DNA of 60,742 bases. Source: Symbiodinium natans. Its lineage: Eukaryota > Sar > Dinophyceae > Suessiales > Symbiodiniaceae. The position numbers and the translations under genes were made by a program. The stretch spans positions 972,462 through 1,033,203 of the forward strand of contig CAJNDS010000269.1 in the NCBI GenBank assembly GCA_905221605.1, read 5' to 3'. This document shows positions 50,156-60,594 of this stretch, in pieces; within the stretch, counting starts at the first letter, position 1; every line of letters begins with the position of its first letter. The notes under the pieces are model-generated. The model saw only the letters and a program-made list of their open reading frames with translations. It did not search any database and was not told the DNA's origin.

Positions 50156-50540
50156 ACAGGGTTATAAGTTACTATATCTTGGCTTAGAAATCAATCCCCA
50201 ACCGTAGTCATTTGTCCGCAAGGGCTGCTACTTGTGGGCATGTCATACACATGCTTAGCATCTGAGAGGCATGGCTTTTGGGATCAAAGTCGCTATCATG
50301 CACATTGACAATCGTTGAAGTCGGTGTTTGTACTGCTTGCTCATAGTAGGTCCATGACTTCGCTCATGACAAGAAATAGAAGTTGACCTCCCGGCGGCGT
50401 CACGCAGGCGATCCTGACAAGATCATTGCGTTTCACCTTCTTCACGGTGCTGCTCGTCGGATTCTAGCTGAACCCTATATCCTAAACCCACTTCTGTGCA
50501 CTGCTCGACTGCTCAGCCCCCTTCCCAGCTTAGGACAGTG
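50156..50540. other. Unique sequence, one possible terminal exon
   Basis: After gtcacgcag (about 50409) a short frame reads AILTRSLRFTFFTVLLVGF then TAG, possibly a hydrophobic C-terminus. Nothing else supported. Confidence 0.3.
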
Positions 50541-51593
50541 ATGATGCTGATGCCAGTCGACAGCCGGGCGCTTGGACGGTTGAGGGACTCGATGTTGAGT
50601 TTAGGGTTCAGGGATTGTTGCGCTTAGGGTGCGCCAACCCTACCCTAGTTTATAGGGTCTACCTAGACGTTCGCAACTTGTCTGCGCCTGGGATTGCGCA
50701 GCTTGTCAATTACAGGGGGGAGTTGTGAATATGAGGTCAACGTTCGGGCGTTCGGCTTCAGAGGTCTAGGTCCGAACTCGGGAGCTTCTAAATTGTTTTG
50801 AAGGATTCCCAGCACATTAGAGGTGGGGATTTACGAAAATAGCTTGTCGAGGGGGGCCCGCATGAGAACAGTGACTTACAAGGGGCCCAAACCCTACACC
50901 CCAAACCCTAAACCCTAAAGCCTAAACCCTAAACCCTAAACACTAAACCCATTGTTTTGGGGGGTTTAGGGTTTAGGGTCGCTGCACTCGTCACGTCCAG
51001 CAAGGTTTGCAGCTCGGCACGGCCTCGGCATAGGCTACGAACCTTTGTTGGCAGATGCCCCAGTTATGCTACCAGGGTTTAGGGTTTAGGGTTTTGGGTT
51101 TAGGGCTGTATGTTGCCAGGTTCGGGTACTTGAAGCTCCAGCCGTTGGCATTGCAGGACCTGTTCTTCAATCGCACTGACTTTCCGGAGTGGTGGGCTCA
51201 GGTTTGATCTCTCAGCCGGATAGCCAACCCCAAGTGAGCTGCTTTCACTTTCACCCGCATCATGCTACGCCAAACCCCTAAACCTGTTTTCCATGCCAGG
51301 CCGGGCCATTAAAACCCTAAAACCCCTTAAAAGGGCTCTTTACAGGGTTGATTATGGGGATTCTAGGGCTATTATACCCTAAAACCCCTTAAAGGGCTCT
51401 TTATGATATAGGGTTGATGATGGGGATTCTAGGGCTGAAGAGCCCCATCCTGGTGAGGCTGTACAAGACCCCAGTGCTGCCTCATCGTTTGTCGCCCGAG
51501 CTGCGGGATGCGCTATGGAGGCCGGAGAGGGAACTGCTAGAGTTTGGGCATTTTAGATGGCTGGACCGGTTTTGGGATTGCAGTCCCTTTTGA
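50541..51593 (+). CDS. Hypothetical protein, four exons
   Basis: Exon from ATG 50541 reads MMLMPVDSRALGRLRDSML into TTTAGGG. Exon 50977-51075 reads VAALVTSSKVCSSARPRHRL... and ends ACCAG. Exon 51120-51201 (after tgttgccag, in phase) reads FGYLKLQPLALQDLFFNRTD... and ends CTCAG|GTTTGA. The last exon 51433-51593 (after ttctag) reads LKSPILVRLYKTPVLPHRLS... and LEFGHFRWLDRFWD, TGA 51591. CCAGG is repeated at both ends of the 51076-51119 tract intron. Well-supported coding, family unknown. Confidence 0.65.
51298..51432. repeat. Tandem duplication of about 60 bp
   Basis: ACCCTAAAACCCCTTAAA...GGGCTCTTTA...GGGTTGATTATGGGGATTCT-AGGGCT occurs twice in tandem in the intron before the last exon. The second copy supplies the TTCTAG acceptor. 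Confidence 0.85.
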
Positions 51594-51680
51594 GGAGCTT
51601 AGGCTTCAGCCCTCAACCCTTGCTGGTCATGTTGGGACGGGTATGTTGAACAGCTGCTAAATTGTAAACTTTTGCGCCCG

Positions 51681-52165
51681 CCACCTCAGCGTGTGCGCAT
51701 TGGTCCCAGCGCAAGACTGGTTCGAGGAGAACCAGGCGGTGGGTCGCAGGGGTCCCAGGGAGGTGTCAGCCAGCGGTCCCACAGGGGGGGACGGATCCCA
51801 GAAAGTCTCCACAGACAGAAAAACGCCTTTTGTGTTTGGGCGTGATCGCTGTGGGAGGGGCCCAAGCCTGGAACCCCCCAGAGCATCGATTTCGGAGGGA
51901 GGGGGGGGGGTGTCGGCGGGGGGAGGGCGCACAGAATTCTAAAGTCACATTGGCTTTACAGGGTTCTAAAGCCCTAGGTTGCATCCGGTATACAAGGGGT
52001 ATATCCGAACACTGCCCATTTGAGGGCTCCATGTAACTACCGATGCCTTGATGCTGCTGACGGTTGCAAGCGCGAGCTGAGGTCGCGCTGGCCAGCCCCC
52101 AGGCCAAAGTCTCCTGCGAGGCGGGATTTCGGGCGTATGGCAAAGTTTATGGGGTGTCTTTATAA
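51681..52165 (+). CDS. Possible exons, last one convincing
   Basis: The island 51681-51850 is open in two frames (RVRIGPSARLVRGEPGGGSQ or VPAQDWFEENQAVGRRG). The terminal exon about 52063-52165 reads QARAEVALASPQAKVSCEAG-FRAYGKVYGVSL, TAA 52163. Confidence 0.4.
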
Positions 52166-52266
52166 ATTTCACGTAAGGATGATGGAGTTTATGTAGGGTT
52201 TGATGGGGTTTTGGGAGGGTTTGTAGGATTTGTAGAGTTTGGGGTCACACCTGCCTGCCTGCACAG

Positions 52267-53040
52267 ATGTTCACCTGGCGCCTGCGTCAGGTGCAACGAG
52301 ACGGTGCCCATGAGATTTTGAAGCTCGCGATTCGCGAAGCATGTTTCGTTCCTTGCAGGGATGCAAAATGGCATTTAATGCACCCTAAACCCTAAACCCT
52401 AAACCCTAAACCCTACTAATGCACACGGTCACAAGACTTGCGGGCTGGTGGGTGCTTGGTTGTTTGTCGGTTGGGTTTAGGGTTTGGGGTTTAGGGTTTG
52501 GGGTTTAGGGTTTAGGGTTTAGGGTTTAGGGTTTAGGGTTTAGGGTTTAGGGTTTAGGGTTTAGGGTCGTTGTCGGTTGGTTGTTGTTGGTTGATTGTTG
52601 CTTGGTTGCTGTTCTTGCTTGCTTGCTTGCTTGCTTGGCTGGGGTTGCTCTTTCTTTTGTGTGTTCCAGTGTTCGTCTTGTTTCCTCGGGTCTGGTCCTC
52701 TATTCGCTTCCTTGTGCGACTGTCGTTCGGCTAGCCGGTGGGGCGGTCCGACTGCGGGCGAGTTGAGCGAGTTCATTCACTGGGTTTAGGGTTTAAAGTT
52801 TAGGATTTAGGGTTTTGGGGCTTGTTAAGTTGGGCTTTTGCGGGGTTTGGTGTTCCGGGCCTGTTTGGGGGTTATACAATTCACGCGTCAACTTTGGCAT
52901 TTTGTGGCAGCGCTTTGGCTTAGGAGTGTGTGCAGCTGGAAGTGAGCGAGATGTATGGACCTGAGGTCCGTCTCAAGCCACAAATGTTCATTGATCCATT
53001 GGCATTTCTCCTTGAGAGAAGCAAGGAGCCCCGCGCACAC
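52267..53040 (+). CDS. Hypothetical protein, three exons
   Basis: Exon 1 starts at ATG 52267 (directly after gcacag) and reads MFTWRLRQVQRDGAHEILKL... to a CCCTAAA tract. Exon 52670-52783 (after gtgttccag) reads CSSCFLGSGPLFASLCDCRS... and ends CACTGG|GTTTAGG. Exon from 52924 (after ggcttag, same phase) reads ECVQLEVSEMYGPEVRLKPQ-MFIDPLAFLLERSKE into a CA repeat. No 3' exon was found. Cys-rich middle; family unknown. Confidence 0.6.
52480..52566 (+). repeat. (TTTAGGG)n with TTTGGGG variants, then TTG/CTTG repeats
   Basis: About 12 units, followed by TTGGTTGTTGTTGG and (CTTG)n to 52635, all within the intron 52386-52669. Confidence 0.9.
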
Positions 53041-53596
53041 ACACACACAAAAATAGAAATAACATCCAACAAACAAAAGCAAGTTCACAAATAAACAACA
53101 CAAGCACCGACGCGCCCGCCGCACGCACGCACACGCCCGCGCGCCCGCACGCCCACGCGCATCCGCGCTCGTCCGCGCTCGCACATTGTCCCGAGACCCG
53201 ACTTCGGTTGTTTAGGGGAATCTGCCCGAAATTTCTACAAGGGTTTAGGGTTTAGGGTTACTAAAACTCCTCTGTTGCATCCGGAACACTTCACCCGGCG
53301 ATTACTTTCAGTACCTTCATTGACACCCCAAGTACAAAATTGGGACATGAACCTTACAAGTAGGGACATCAGCCCTCTCCATACATACTTGAGCGATTGG
53401 GCCTGAAGAGGCGGGCAAAGAGAGTTCTCCGCAAAACAATGCAACACAATACAAGCATGTCCATGACCACAGCATAGAAGAGCCGAAAGCTTTCTGCTGG
53501 CAGAACCTGACCAGCTTCTGTGGGTTCTGCAGCCGTTTCAAAGCAAAAGCGGTTCAGCCCGAAGGCAGTTAGCCTAGTCTGCGAAAATCATCCGCA
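53041..53596. other. CA repeat, CGCCCGCGCGCC-rich stretch and unique sequence
   Basis: CA run at 53036-53048, alternating CG-rich imperfect repeats at 53110-53180 and a short TTTAGGG at 53241. The minus strand is open but weak (53541-53235). Confidence 0.5.
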
Positions 53597-53791
53597 ATGC
53601 TGGTCCTGTCCACCGTGATCCTGCTGCAGTCTACCTTAGCACTGCGGTCAGAGTACCGGGCCGGGAGCAATATCAATCGCCAGAATGAGCACAACCACTA
53701 CACACCAGAAGAATATGCCACTTGCAAGGCATACTGTCAGATGTTGCGATACTGGGTTTCGGGGTTCGGGGTTGCTAGTGCTGAAGTTTGA
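53597..53791 (+). CDS. Small secreted protein
   Basis: ATG 53597 opens MLVLSTVILLQSTLALRS, a clean signal peptide with h-region and Ala-x-region, then EYRAGSNINRQNEHNHYTPE and two Cys (CKAYC). It is open to TGA 53789 (64 aa), but the end runs through a GTTTCGGGG tract-like sequence, so the coding part may stop near TACTGG|GTTTCG and be spliced on. It would enter the ER. No known family. Confidence 0.55.
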   Translation: MLVLSTVILLQSTLALRSEYRAGSNINRQNEHNHYTPEEYATCKAYCQMLRYWVSGFGVASAEV

Positions 53792-53888
53792 GTTGCTACT
53801 GGTTCGCAAACCCTAAACCCCAAACCCTAAACCTAAGTGATCTAGTCGGCATCTTGAATCTGCCCCACTCGACCATTGTCCTACTAAT

Positions 53889-53955
53889 TGCTTAAGAACC
53901 CCCCAAGAAATAAAAGAATATTATTCCTTAAGAGGGCAATATAGGCAATTTTGAG
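53889..53955. mobile_element. Family B element, truncated
   Basis: ACTAATTGCTTAAGAACCCC head and 'TTCCTTAAGAGGGCAATA'; no matching 3' terminus. Confidence 0.5.
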
Positions 53956-54089
53956 TTTAGGGTTTCGAGTGGCTCATCAATGTGAGTTTATCCCGGATCC
54001 CACCCTGATTCTGTCAGCAATACTGTGAAGGACTTGTGTCCTCTTGCGCCTGGATGAGGGTACTGCCCCCCCCATTTATGTAAGGTGCA

Positions 54090-54849
54090 ATGCGCTGCAA
54101 AAACTACGGTGATGAAGATGAAGAAGAGGAAGAAGAAGCCGCCTGTGATGATGATGATGATGATGATGGTGATGATGGTGACGACGACGACGATTATGAT
54201 GATGATGATGATGATGATGACGATAGCCAGGGCTTTCCTTTGCAGAGCGTCAAGGAGTTTCATAGGGTGCTCCTTCGGGTTCTCGAAGGGTTTTATCAGG
54301 ATTTGTGTGGGGTATCTAACCCTAAACCCTAAACCCTAAACCCTAAACCCTAAACCCTAAACCCTAAACCCTAAACCCTAAACCCTAAACCCTAAACCCT
54401 AAACGGCAAGCGAGGCGAAGATGATTGATGAGTACTCGGCGACATGGGAGAAGCTCGGCATCGAGGTGCGGGGGCTTCGTCATGCCCAAATTCCCTTTCC
54501 AAGAGGGGTTTGGGGTTTAGGGCTTAGGGTTTAGGGTTTAGGGTTTAGGGTTTAGGCTTCAGGGTTCAGGGTTCAGGGTTTAGGGGGGTCCCCGTGGAGT
54601 CAGTTTCCTATCGTTATGGGCTCAACTTGGGGTTCCCCTCACTTGGGGTCCATAGATACACCCCTAGCGCGATACCCCAAAGCTCTGAACCACCCTAAAC
54701 CCTACAAACCCCCAAACCCTATGTAAACCCCCAAACCCTATACACTACACCCCCAAAGTTCTGTAAAGAAGCTTCCAAGCCCGAAAAGCACCGAGGTTGA
54801 GGTCTTTGACTCGCTGGAGGAGCTTTCCAGATCCTTGGTACTGAGCTGA
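54090..54849 (+). CDS. Asp/Glu-rich protein, three exons
   Basis: ATG 54090 opens MRCKNYGDEDEEEEEEAAC, then an Asp run coded by (GAT)n, then GFPLQSVKEFHRVLLRVLEG... Exon 2 (54411-54473) reads EAKMIDEYSATWEKLGIE and ends GAG|GTGCGG. Exon 3 (54772-54849, after gtaaagaag, in phase) reads LPSPKSTEVEVFDSLEELSR..., TGA 54847. The intron between exons 1 and 2 is CCCTAAA. Acidic tract plus helix suggests a binding partner of basic proteins (inference only). Confidence 0.6.
54122..54228 (+). repeat. (GAT/GAC/GAA)n trinucleotide array, coding
   Basis: About 35 codons of GAT, GAC, GAA and GAG in the + frame. It is in register with the acidic exon, so it is most simply read as coding Asp/Glu. Confidence 0.85.
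54320..54402 (-). repeat. (CCCTAAA)n intron body
   Basis: About 12 units between exons 1 and 2 of the acidic-protein gene. Confidence 0.9.
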
Positions 54850-55002
54850 GCAGCTAGCCGTAACCTTTGAGCTTGTAGGGAGTTTACGTATAATACTTAT
54901 ATACACAATACATATGTATATAAGTGTGTATACATATATATGTATATAGCTTCTCGTACCATGATCCAAAGTATTGTTAACCCTAAACCCTAAACCCTAA
55001 AC

Positions 55003-55150
55003 CCGAAACCCTTGGTTGGGCCCGGGCACTAAACAACAAAGGATCCTACGCTGCGCCATGGAAGGGTCCCGGGGACAAGACCGTGGGCAGCCACAGTTCG
55101 GAGGATACTCCGAAGTGCCTCTGGGAAGTGGCAGCAAGGGGTTTTTTGTG
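55003..55150 (+). CDS. Possible exon, two frames open
   Basis: Either GSYAAPWKGPGDKTVGSHSS... or, with its own ATG (55062), MEGSRGQDRGQPQFGGYSEV... ends at a TTTAGGG-like tract. It could be the first exon of the gene below. Confidence 0.35.
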
Positions 55151-55454
55151 GGGTTTGGGGTTTAGGGTTTGAGGGTGTTCTTGGGGTTCTTAGCAGGGGT
55201 TGCAGAAGGCTCTACAGGGTTCATATTATACCGGGTCCTTGCACTAAAGATCCCACCAATGAGGGTCTGGTGTAGTGTCCCCGAGTTTTCTGGTGCACTC
55301 CCACTTGTCTGTGCACTACGGTTTAGGGTTTCAGGTTTGTAAAGTTGACGGGTGTTCGGGAGTTTCGGCTGCAGCTTGTGGGTTTCCGGCAAAGGAGTCG
55401 CAGGATGTGGGATTGAGGATCCAGGCATTTTCATGAAAGCAGAGATTGATTGAT

Positions 55455-55818
55455 TCTCTACGAGGTGCACGAATGGAAGTTGCTGGGCTGTTCGGATGGA
55501 GGAGGTGGTGCCTTACTTTGCCGAAAACGAGAGCTCCGAAGTACTCCTCTATCATGGAGGTGACCTCAAGGCAAATGAGTTTGCAGACGGCATCAAGTTC
55601 CATGTGGGGACGGACGAACTGGCCGGCCCTGCATTCTTCACCACCCACAACTTGTACTTGGCCCTCTACTATGGTGGGAAAGGCATGAGATCATGGGCTG
55701 ACCCGTCAAATTTCTCCGACCGCGAGTTCTACCGCATGGCTATGGAGATTAAGGTTCAGAATCCACAAGCTTGTGAAGGAATCGTTCCAGACTGGAAGCT
55801 CCTAGCACTGTCAGCTTG
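55455..55818 (+). CDS. Exon with ADP-ribosyltransferase-like motif, function unproven
   Basis: About 120 codons in one frame, stop TGA 55816. It contains SSEVLLYHGGDLKANEFADG and GPAFFTTHNLYLALYYGG. The pattern Y-H-G ... G-P-x-F-x-T ... A-L-x-Y matches the first two core strands of ART/PARP-fold enzymes (H-Y type), which is the only clue. The catalytic Glu region was not identified with confidence. The end reads EIKVQNPQACEGIVPDWKL. It could equally be an unrelated fold. Homologous-looking exons may lie at 57840-58836. Confidence 0.45.
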
Positions 55819-55844
55819 ACCTGAACACCCATGGTTTGAGTTGC

Positions 55845-56130
55845 GACCACCACTACTACCACTAGCAAGACGGGTGCCGTTTTCACTACCGCCTGCCCCC
55901 CCCCCCTCCTCCTGGTAGTCATAGTCTCGCTTCCTTGCCATGGCAAGTCAAGAAACGCAGATTACAACCACAAACTTCAGCGGCAGCGGCAGCGGCAGCG
56001 GCAGCGGCTGCCCGCCACCAACAACAACAAGGAACAACAACCCCCGGGCCCTGCAGCTTCCTGCGGTTGGTGGGCTACTTGGTGAGGACGATCCCGGGGG
56101 CGGCACTAAGGGGGCTTAACCCTCGATGAG
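55845..56130. repeat. CCACTAC, (AGCGGC)n and AACAAC repeats
   Basis: ACCACCACTACTACCACTAC (55850), a C run, (AGCGGC)n at 55979-56008 and CAACAACAAC (56018). All frames are open here, so the ORFs carry no weight. Confidence 0.8.
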
Positions 56131-56440
56131 CACTCCTCACCCGCCACCCAGTCCGCGCTGCAGGGGCGACAGTGCCTTTGGTTGTTGGTGCGGCGCGTCG
56201 TAGTTGTCATGCGTGGGCGGCTTCGTGTTTCTTGTCTTGGTGTGTCCGTTCACTGCAGTCGCCCTAGCACCGTGCCCCATACCCCTTGTCTTCGCTTCGG
56301 TGTTTTTTGGGTTCTGTGACTTGCTTGTGTCCTGGCTGTCTCTGATGCTGCTGATGAAATATTTTAGTTGCATCAGCGGCTTGTCCTTGTTGGACTGCTG
56401 TCGTCAAGTTTAACCTTGCCGCGCACTTGCCCTGGGCTTG

Positions 56441-57110
56441 GTGCCTCCCCGCGCATTGGCTGTGTGTGCCTGCCCTCCTTCCCTTCTGTATATGCGCTGC
56501 CCAGGGGCTTTGTGCCTCCCCGCGCATTGGCTGTGTGTGCCTGCCCTCCTTCCCTTCTGTATATGCGCTGCCCAGGGGCTTTGTGCCTCCCCGCGCATTG
56601 GCTGTGTGTGCCTGCCCTCCTTCCCTTCTGTATATGCGCTGCCCAGGGGCTTTGTGCCTCCCCGCGCATTGGCTGTGTGTGCCTGCCCTCCTTCCCTTCT
56701 GTATATGCGCTGCCCCTGGGATTAAATATGATTAAATGGATTGGCTTTGTGCCTCCCCGCGCATTGGCTGTGTGTGCCTGCCCTCCTTCCCTTCTGTAGT
56801 TGCGCTGCCCCTGGGATTGGCTTTGTGCCTCCCCGCGCATTGGCTCTGTGTGTGTGTGTGTGCCTGCCCTCCTTCCCTTCTGTATATGCGCTGCCCCTGG
56901 GATTGAGTTTGTGCCTCTGCGCGCATTGGCTGTGTGTCGCTTTGGCTGTGTTGGTCTGTTTCTCTTGTTACGCGCTGCCCCTGGGTTTGGCTTCGTGTCT
57001 CCCCGTGGATTGGCTGTGTGTGTGTGTGCCTGCCCTCCTTTCCTTCTGTTTATGCGCTGCCATGGGTTGGGCCCGTGCGTTGGCTTTGTGCCTGCCCTGC
57101 CTCCCTTTTG
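56441..57110. repeat. 71-bp tandem array, about nine copies
   Basis: Unit GTGCCTCCCCGCGCATTGG...CTGCCCTCCTTCCCTTCTG-TATATGCGCTGCCC. The first four starts are 56441, 56512, 56583 and 56654 (period 71), then variants with small insertions to about 57110. As 71 is not a multiple of 3, the peptide cycles through all frames and is not coding. Confidence 0.92.
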
Positions 57111-57324
57111 TTTGCGCTACCGCGAGCTACTCCTGGGCAGGGCTGGGGTCTGGGTCTCTCTCCCCTCCCTTTGCCTCTCCCCCGTTCTGCCGCAACTTGG
57201 TCTGCAGTTAGCTAGATACCCCCTCTTGAACCCTCTGCGGAGGGTGGCAAGGACGTTTACGGAGCCGTGCCGAGATGCAGGGGAGGACGAGCGCGGGCGG
57301 CTGCAGCTACCGCTGCTAGCCTTC

Positions 57325-57363
57325 TCCACTCCACTCCACTCCACTCCACTCCACTCCACAAGG

Positions 57364-57404
<41 letters not shown>

Positions 57405-57426
57405 CCACAACAGCCACAACAGCAGC

Positions 57427-57473
<47 letters not shown>

Positions 57474-57830
57474 GGTCACCCACCAGCCACCAGCCACCAG
57501 CCACCAGCCTCCAACCAACACGCAACGAAGAGAACAAAGAGAACAAGGAGAGCAAGAAGGAGAGCAAGGAGAGCAAGGAGAGCAAAGAGAGCAAAGAGAG
57601 CAAAGAGAACAAGCAACAAGCAACAAACAACAAACAAACAAACAAACAAAAACAAACAAACAAACAAACAAACAAACAAACAAACCAACAAACCAACAAC
57701 AAACAAACAAACAAACAAACAAACAAACAAACAACAAACAAACCACAACAAAACAAACCAACCAACAAACAATCAAGCAAGCAAGCAAGCAGCAAACAAC
57801 ACCAACCAATGAAAAAACAACTGAGGTCAC
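57325..57830. repeat. CACTC, CAA, GAGCAAA and CAAA simple repeats in series
   Basis: (CACTC)5 at 57330-57358; (CAA)n at 57365-57472; CACCAGC at 57480-57510; GAGAGCAAG/GAGCAAA at 57545-57610; (CAAA)n at 57625-57770. The + strand is almost free of T, so a long frame is open by default. Confidence 0.9.
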
Positions 57831-58836
57831 TGAGCTCAGTAACACAAGTTCAATGTCTGACGCTGCAAGTATGTTTTCGCACAGGCATCAAGTCTTCGTT
57901 GGCAATGCCATCTGGTTTTCAAGCCTGGAGGACCAACGCACCAAAGTTCCCAAACGAGGCCCACTACTATGCACACGGACCGAGGTCTTTTCACACAAGC
58001 TCTCATATCTTCAAGCTTCAAGTGTGTTAGGAGAAACTGCCAAAAGTTCTCAAAGGAACAGCGACTTTCAATTAAGCGTGTGTCAGCACGAATTGAAAAA
58101 CTGCGCGCAAGATGAGGACCTTCTTATCCCAAAGGTTGACATCTTGAGCTGGGTAGCGTAGCAACAACAAGAACCACAACGACCACTCCTCCTCCTCCTC
58201 CTACTAATACTACTCCTCCTGCTGCTGCTGCTGAACGAGGAAGTTGAAGTTCAGATGATTCTACTCTCGCATCCCGGCCCAAGGTTCATGAACGAGATGG
58301 CGACAGCTTTCAACTCGTCCTTGGACGACATGATTCAGCAGCCATGCGGTCACGAAAAGTGCTCTTTTGTGGCCGTAAACTGGAATACGGACGGCACAGA
58401 AGGATCCTTGGATCTTTGGGTCTAGGCTGATTACTGCTTTGATTTCTGCTCTTACCATTAATTACTACAGTTATCATTCGTCTTCCCATGGCTATCATTA
58501 CCACTGTTGCCGATTGTTATTGCATGTTTCTCTGCTGAGGCGGTTTCGCCCTCGGTTGAGTTTTTTTCGAAAGCTTCGTGTATTTGGGGCTTATACTTTG
58601 CAGGATCAGGGTGGCTTCCCTACGAATTTCGCATGCTGCCGGACAGCCTGGAGACCTGTGGGTTGAAGATCTCAAGAATCATCATGGTTCGGGATGACGA
58701 GGAGCAGACATTCAGCGACTTCCGACATAGCGATGCCTGGAGGGGCACTGCCCTGATATTCAATCGACTCTACATGAAGCACGATGAGGCGGCGAAGGAG
58801 CTCGCAGGTGGATCAAGCTCATCAAGCAGGCCTTGA
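57831..58836 (+). CDS. Hypothetical exons downstream of the simple repeats
   Basis: The frame continuing from the repeats reads EVTELSNTSSMSDAASMFSH... and ends LIPKVDILSWVA, TAG 58159. A rival frame contains KFPNEAHYYAHGPRSFHTSS, which echoes the GP.F.T motif at 55630. A further stretch 58229-58423 reads EVQMILLSHPGPRFMNEMAT... After tttgcag the last exon (58603-58836) reads YEFRMLPDSLETCGLKISRI..., LIFNRLYMKHDEAAKELAGG, TGA 58834. The last exon is the most secure. No domain named. Confidence 0.45.
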
Positions 58837-58899
58837 CTTCCGACTGGAGCGGAGCAGCTTCGAAGACGCCCATGCAACCCGAAACGCGAAGAGAAACAA

Positions 58900-59237
58900 C
58901 GAAGATTCCGAAAAACATGACCGGTTAAGATGGAGATCTAGAAGATCATAAAACGATGCAAGTGATGCGGGGGCCATGTTATTGGGAGATCACGAATCGT
59001 TTCGAAAATTAATTGGAAATGGAAATATTTTTTCCATTTTTATAATTTAATTTTGTTTATTTTTAATCAACATATGAAAAGGATAATTAAGCAACGTTGT
59101 TTTCTATAAGCAAGGCCATATAGAGATACGATTCTCGGAAATCGCCCGCGTAATATTTTGCCTGCAACGCGTAGGTTTGTGTAGACTCCACGTAGCCAAG
59201 TCTACGTAGTACCTCCGCATAGGTTATTGGTATATAG

Positions 59238-59271
<34 letters not shown>

Positions 59272-59950
59272 TAGGCAGAAATGATTTATTATTTATTAAT
59301 ATATATATATATATAATTATAATTATACATATATAATTTCTGTATAGGTATGGCATAGGTTCTATGTAGCCTGTGCGTAGGTGTAGGTATCATATTCAGC
59401 GTCGTACCCATCTACTAATATCTCAAATCGGGTTGGGCAGAAAATCGGGTAGAGTTGGGCAGAAATCTTCGGGTTTAGGGTTTAAGATTAGGAAATGTTG
59501 TGTTGGCGCTTTGTTCTAGGGCTTGCTACGTAGCTCCGCGTAGGCACGTGGTAACAACATACTCCGCACGTAGGCTACGCGATTACTAAATATGAATTTA
59601 CACGTAGGCCCGCACAAGAGGTCAATGTTAATATATAACCCCATACAATGAAATAAAAAAAATTCTCAATTTTCTGATGAGGAAAGTTTGATATATAATT
59701 ACTCTAATGCTTCTGAACTAGGCATCTTCTAGAATGACACTATTTTATTACTTTTTTAGATTTAGAAATCTCTCGTATCATTATCTTTATATATTATTTA
59801 TAAATTTCGTCAAGAATTTGAATTTAAAAGATATTTTCTCTAGAGAATTTCATTTCTCTTGTCATTCTTTATCTTTCTAAGAAATCTCATAATTAAGGAT
59901 AATAAAAGATATTTAATTATATCGAAATATATCCCCATAAAAGGCTACGG
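58900..59950. other. AT-rich block with CTACGTAG-type motifs
   Basis: About 1 kb far richer in A+T than the rest, with TA microsatellites at 59240-59275 and 59300-59335. Between 59140 and 59620 the motif (C)TACGTAGG/GCGTAGG occurs many times (for example CCACGTAGCC, GTCTACGTAGTACC, GTGCGTAGGTGTAGG, CTACGTAGCTCCGCGTAGGC). One minus-strand frame (59250-59087) reads TYAEVLRRLGYVESTQTYAL and ends in TAA, but it overlaps the motif repeats. It could be a foreign insertion, an origin or a matrix region. Confidence 0.5.
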
Positions 59951-60049
59951 GCTCGACCCTTATTTTCGCTCTGCGGCCGCCTTGTCGGATGCCCCGCCTC
60001 CTCTTCCGGTCCATTTGGCTGCTTGTGAGGGCCTTGCAGGGGGATCCTG

Positions 60050-60375
60050 AAAATTGCGGGAATTTTAACACTTTTTGTCTAAAAATCCTGGGAATTTTGG
60101 GAATCACCCGGAGCTGAAAATTCCCGGAATTTTAGGAATTGTCCGGATTGAGGTTTGGGCTTGCCGGGTTGGATTTTAAGGTTCCAACACAACAGGGATG
60201 ACGTGGGAGCCCCTTCACCTTCAAGGAAATCTTCAAGGAAATCTCTTGGTCCAGAGTAGTTCCGATGATGGTCGCCGCCCGCCAGCTGTTCAAGGGGGTT
60301 CGGCCTCACGATCACATATCAGTAACAGCTCTCGAAAAATCCTAGGAATTTAAAATTCCGGGACTTTTCGGGATC
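60050..60375. repeat. AATTCC/GGGAATTTT palindromic repeats
   Basis: CCTGGGAATTTTGGGAATCA, GAAAATTCCCGGAATTTTAGG-AATTGTCCGG and CCTAGGAATTTAAAATTCCGGGAC: repeated direct and inverted GGAATTTT blocks around 60060-60150 and 60340-60370. Confidence 0.7.
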
Positions 60376-60594
60376 CCCCGGGTTCTGGGTTTTACGCTTT
60401 ACGGTGTAGGGTTTTGGGGTTTAATAGAAATTGTATAGGGTTTGTGTCCGGAGTTTTGTCGTGTTTTTGGGGGGTTTTGTTTTTTGCTTTTGCTGTAATG
60501 GTTTGGGTTCTGTCGGGTGTGGTGGGGGGTGGGTGGTTTTGGGTTGCTGAGGGGTTGGGGCTGAAAGGCTGGTGGGGTTTTGGGGGGTTTTCCC

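Noticed and set aside
53988-54263. Poly-Ile/Val membrane ORF on the minus strand
   Set aside because: Complement of the GAT codon run that is in frame with a convincing + strand acidic exon.
56368-57215. Repetitive 140-160 aa ORFs on both strands
   Set aside because: The 71-bp unit shifts frame each copy, so the same peptide appears in three frames; not selected as protein.
57117-57845. Leu/Val/Cys-rich 242-aa minus-strand ORF (apparent membrane protein)
   Set aside because: Reverse complement of CAA/CAAA repeats; hydrophobicity is a composition artefact.
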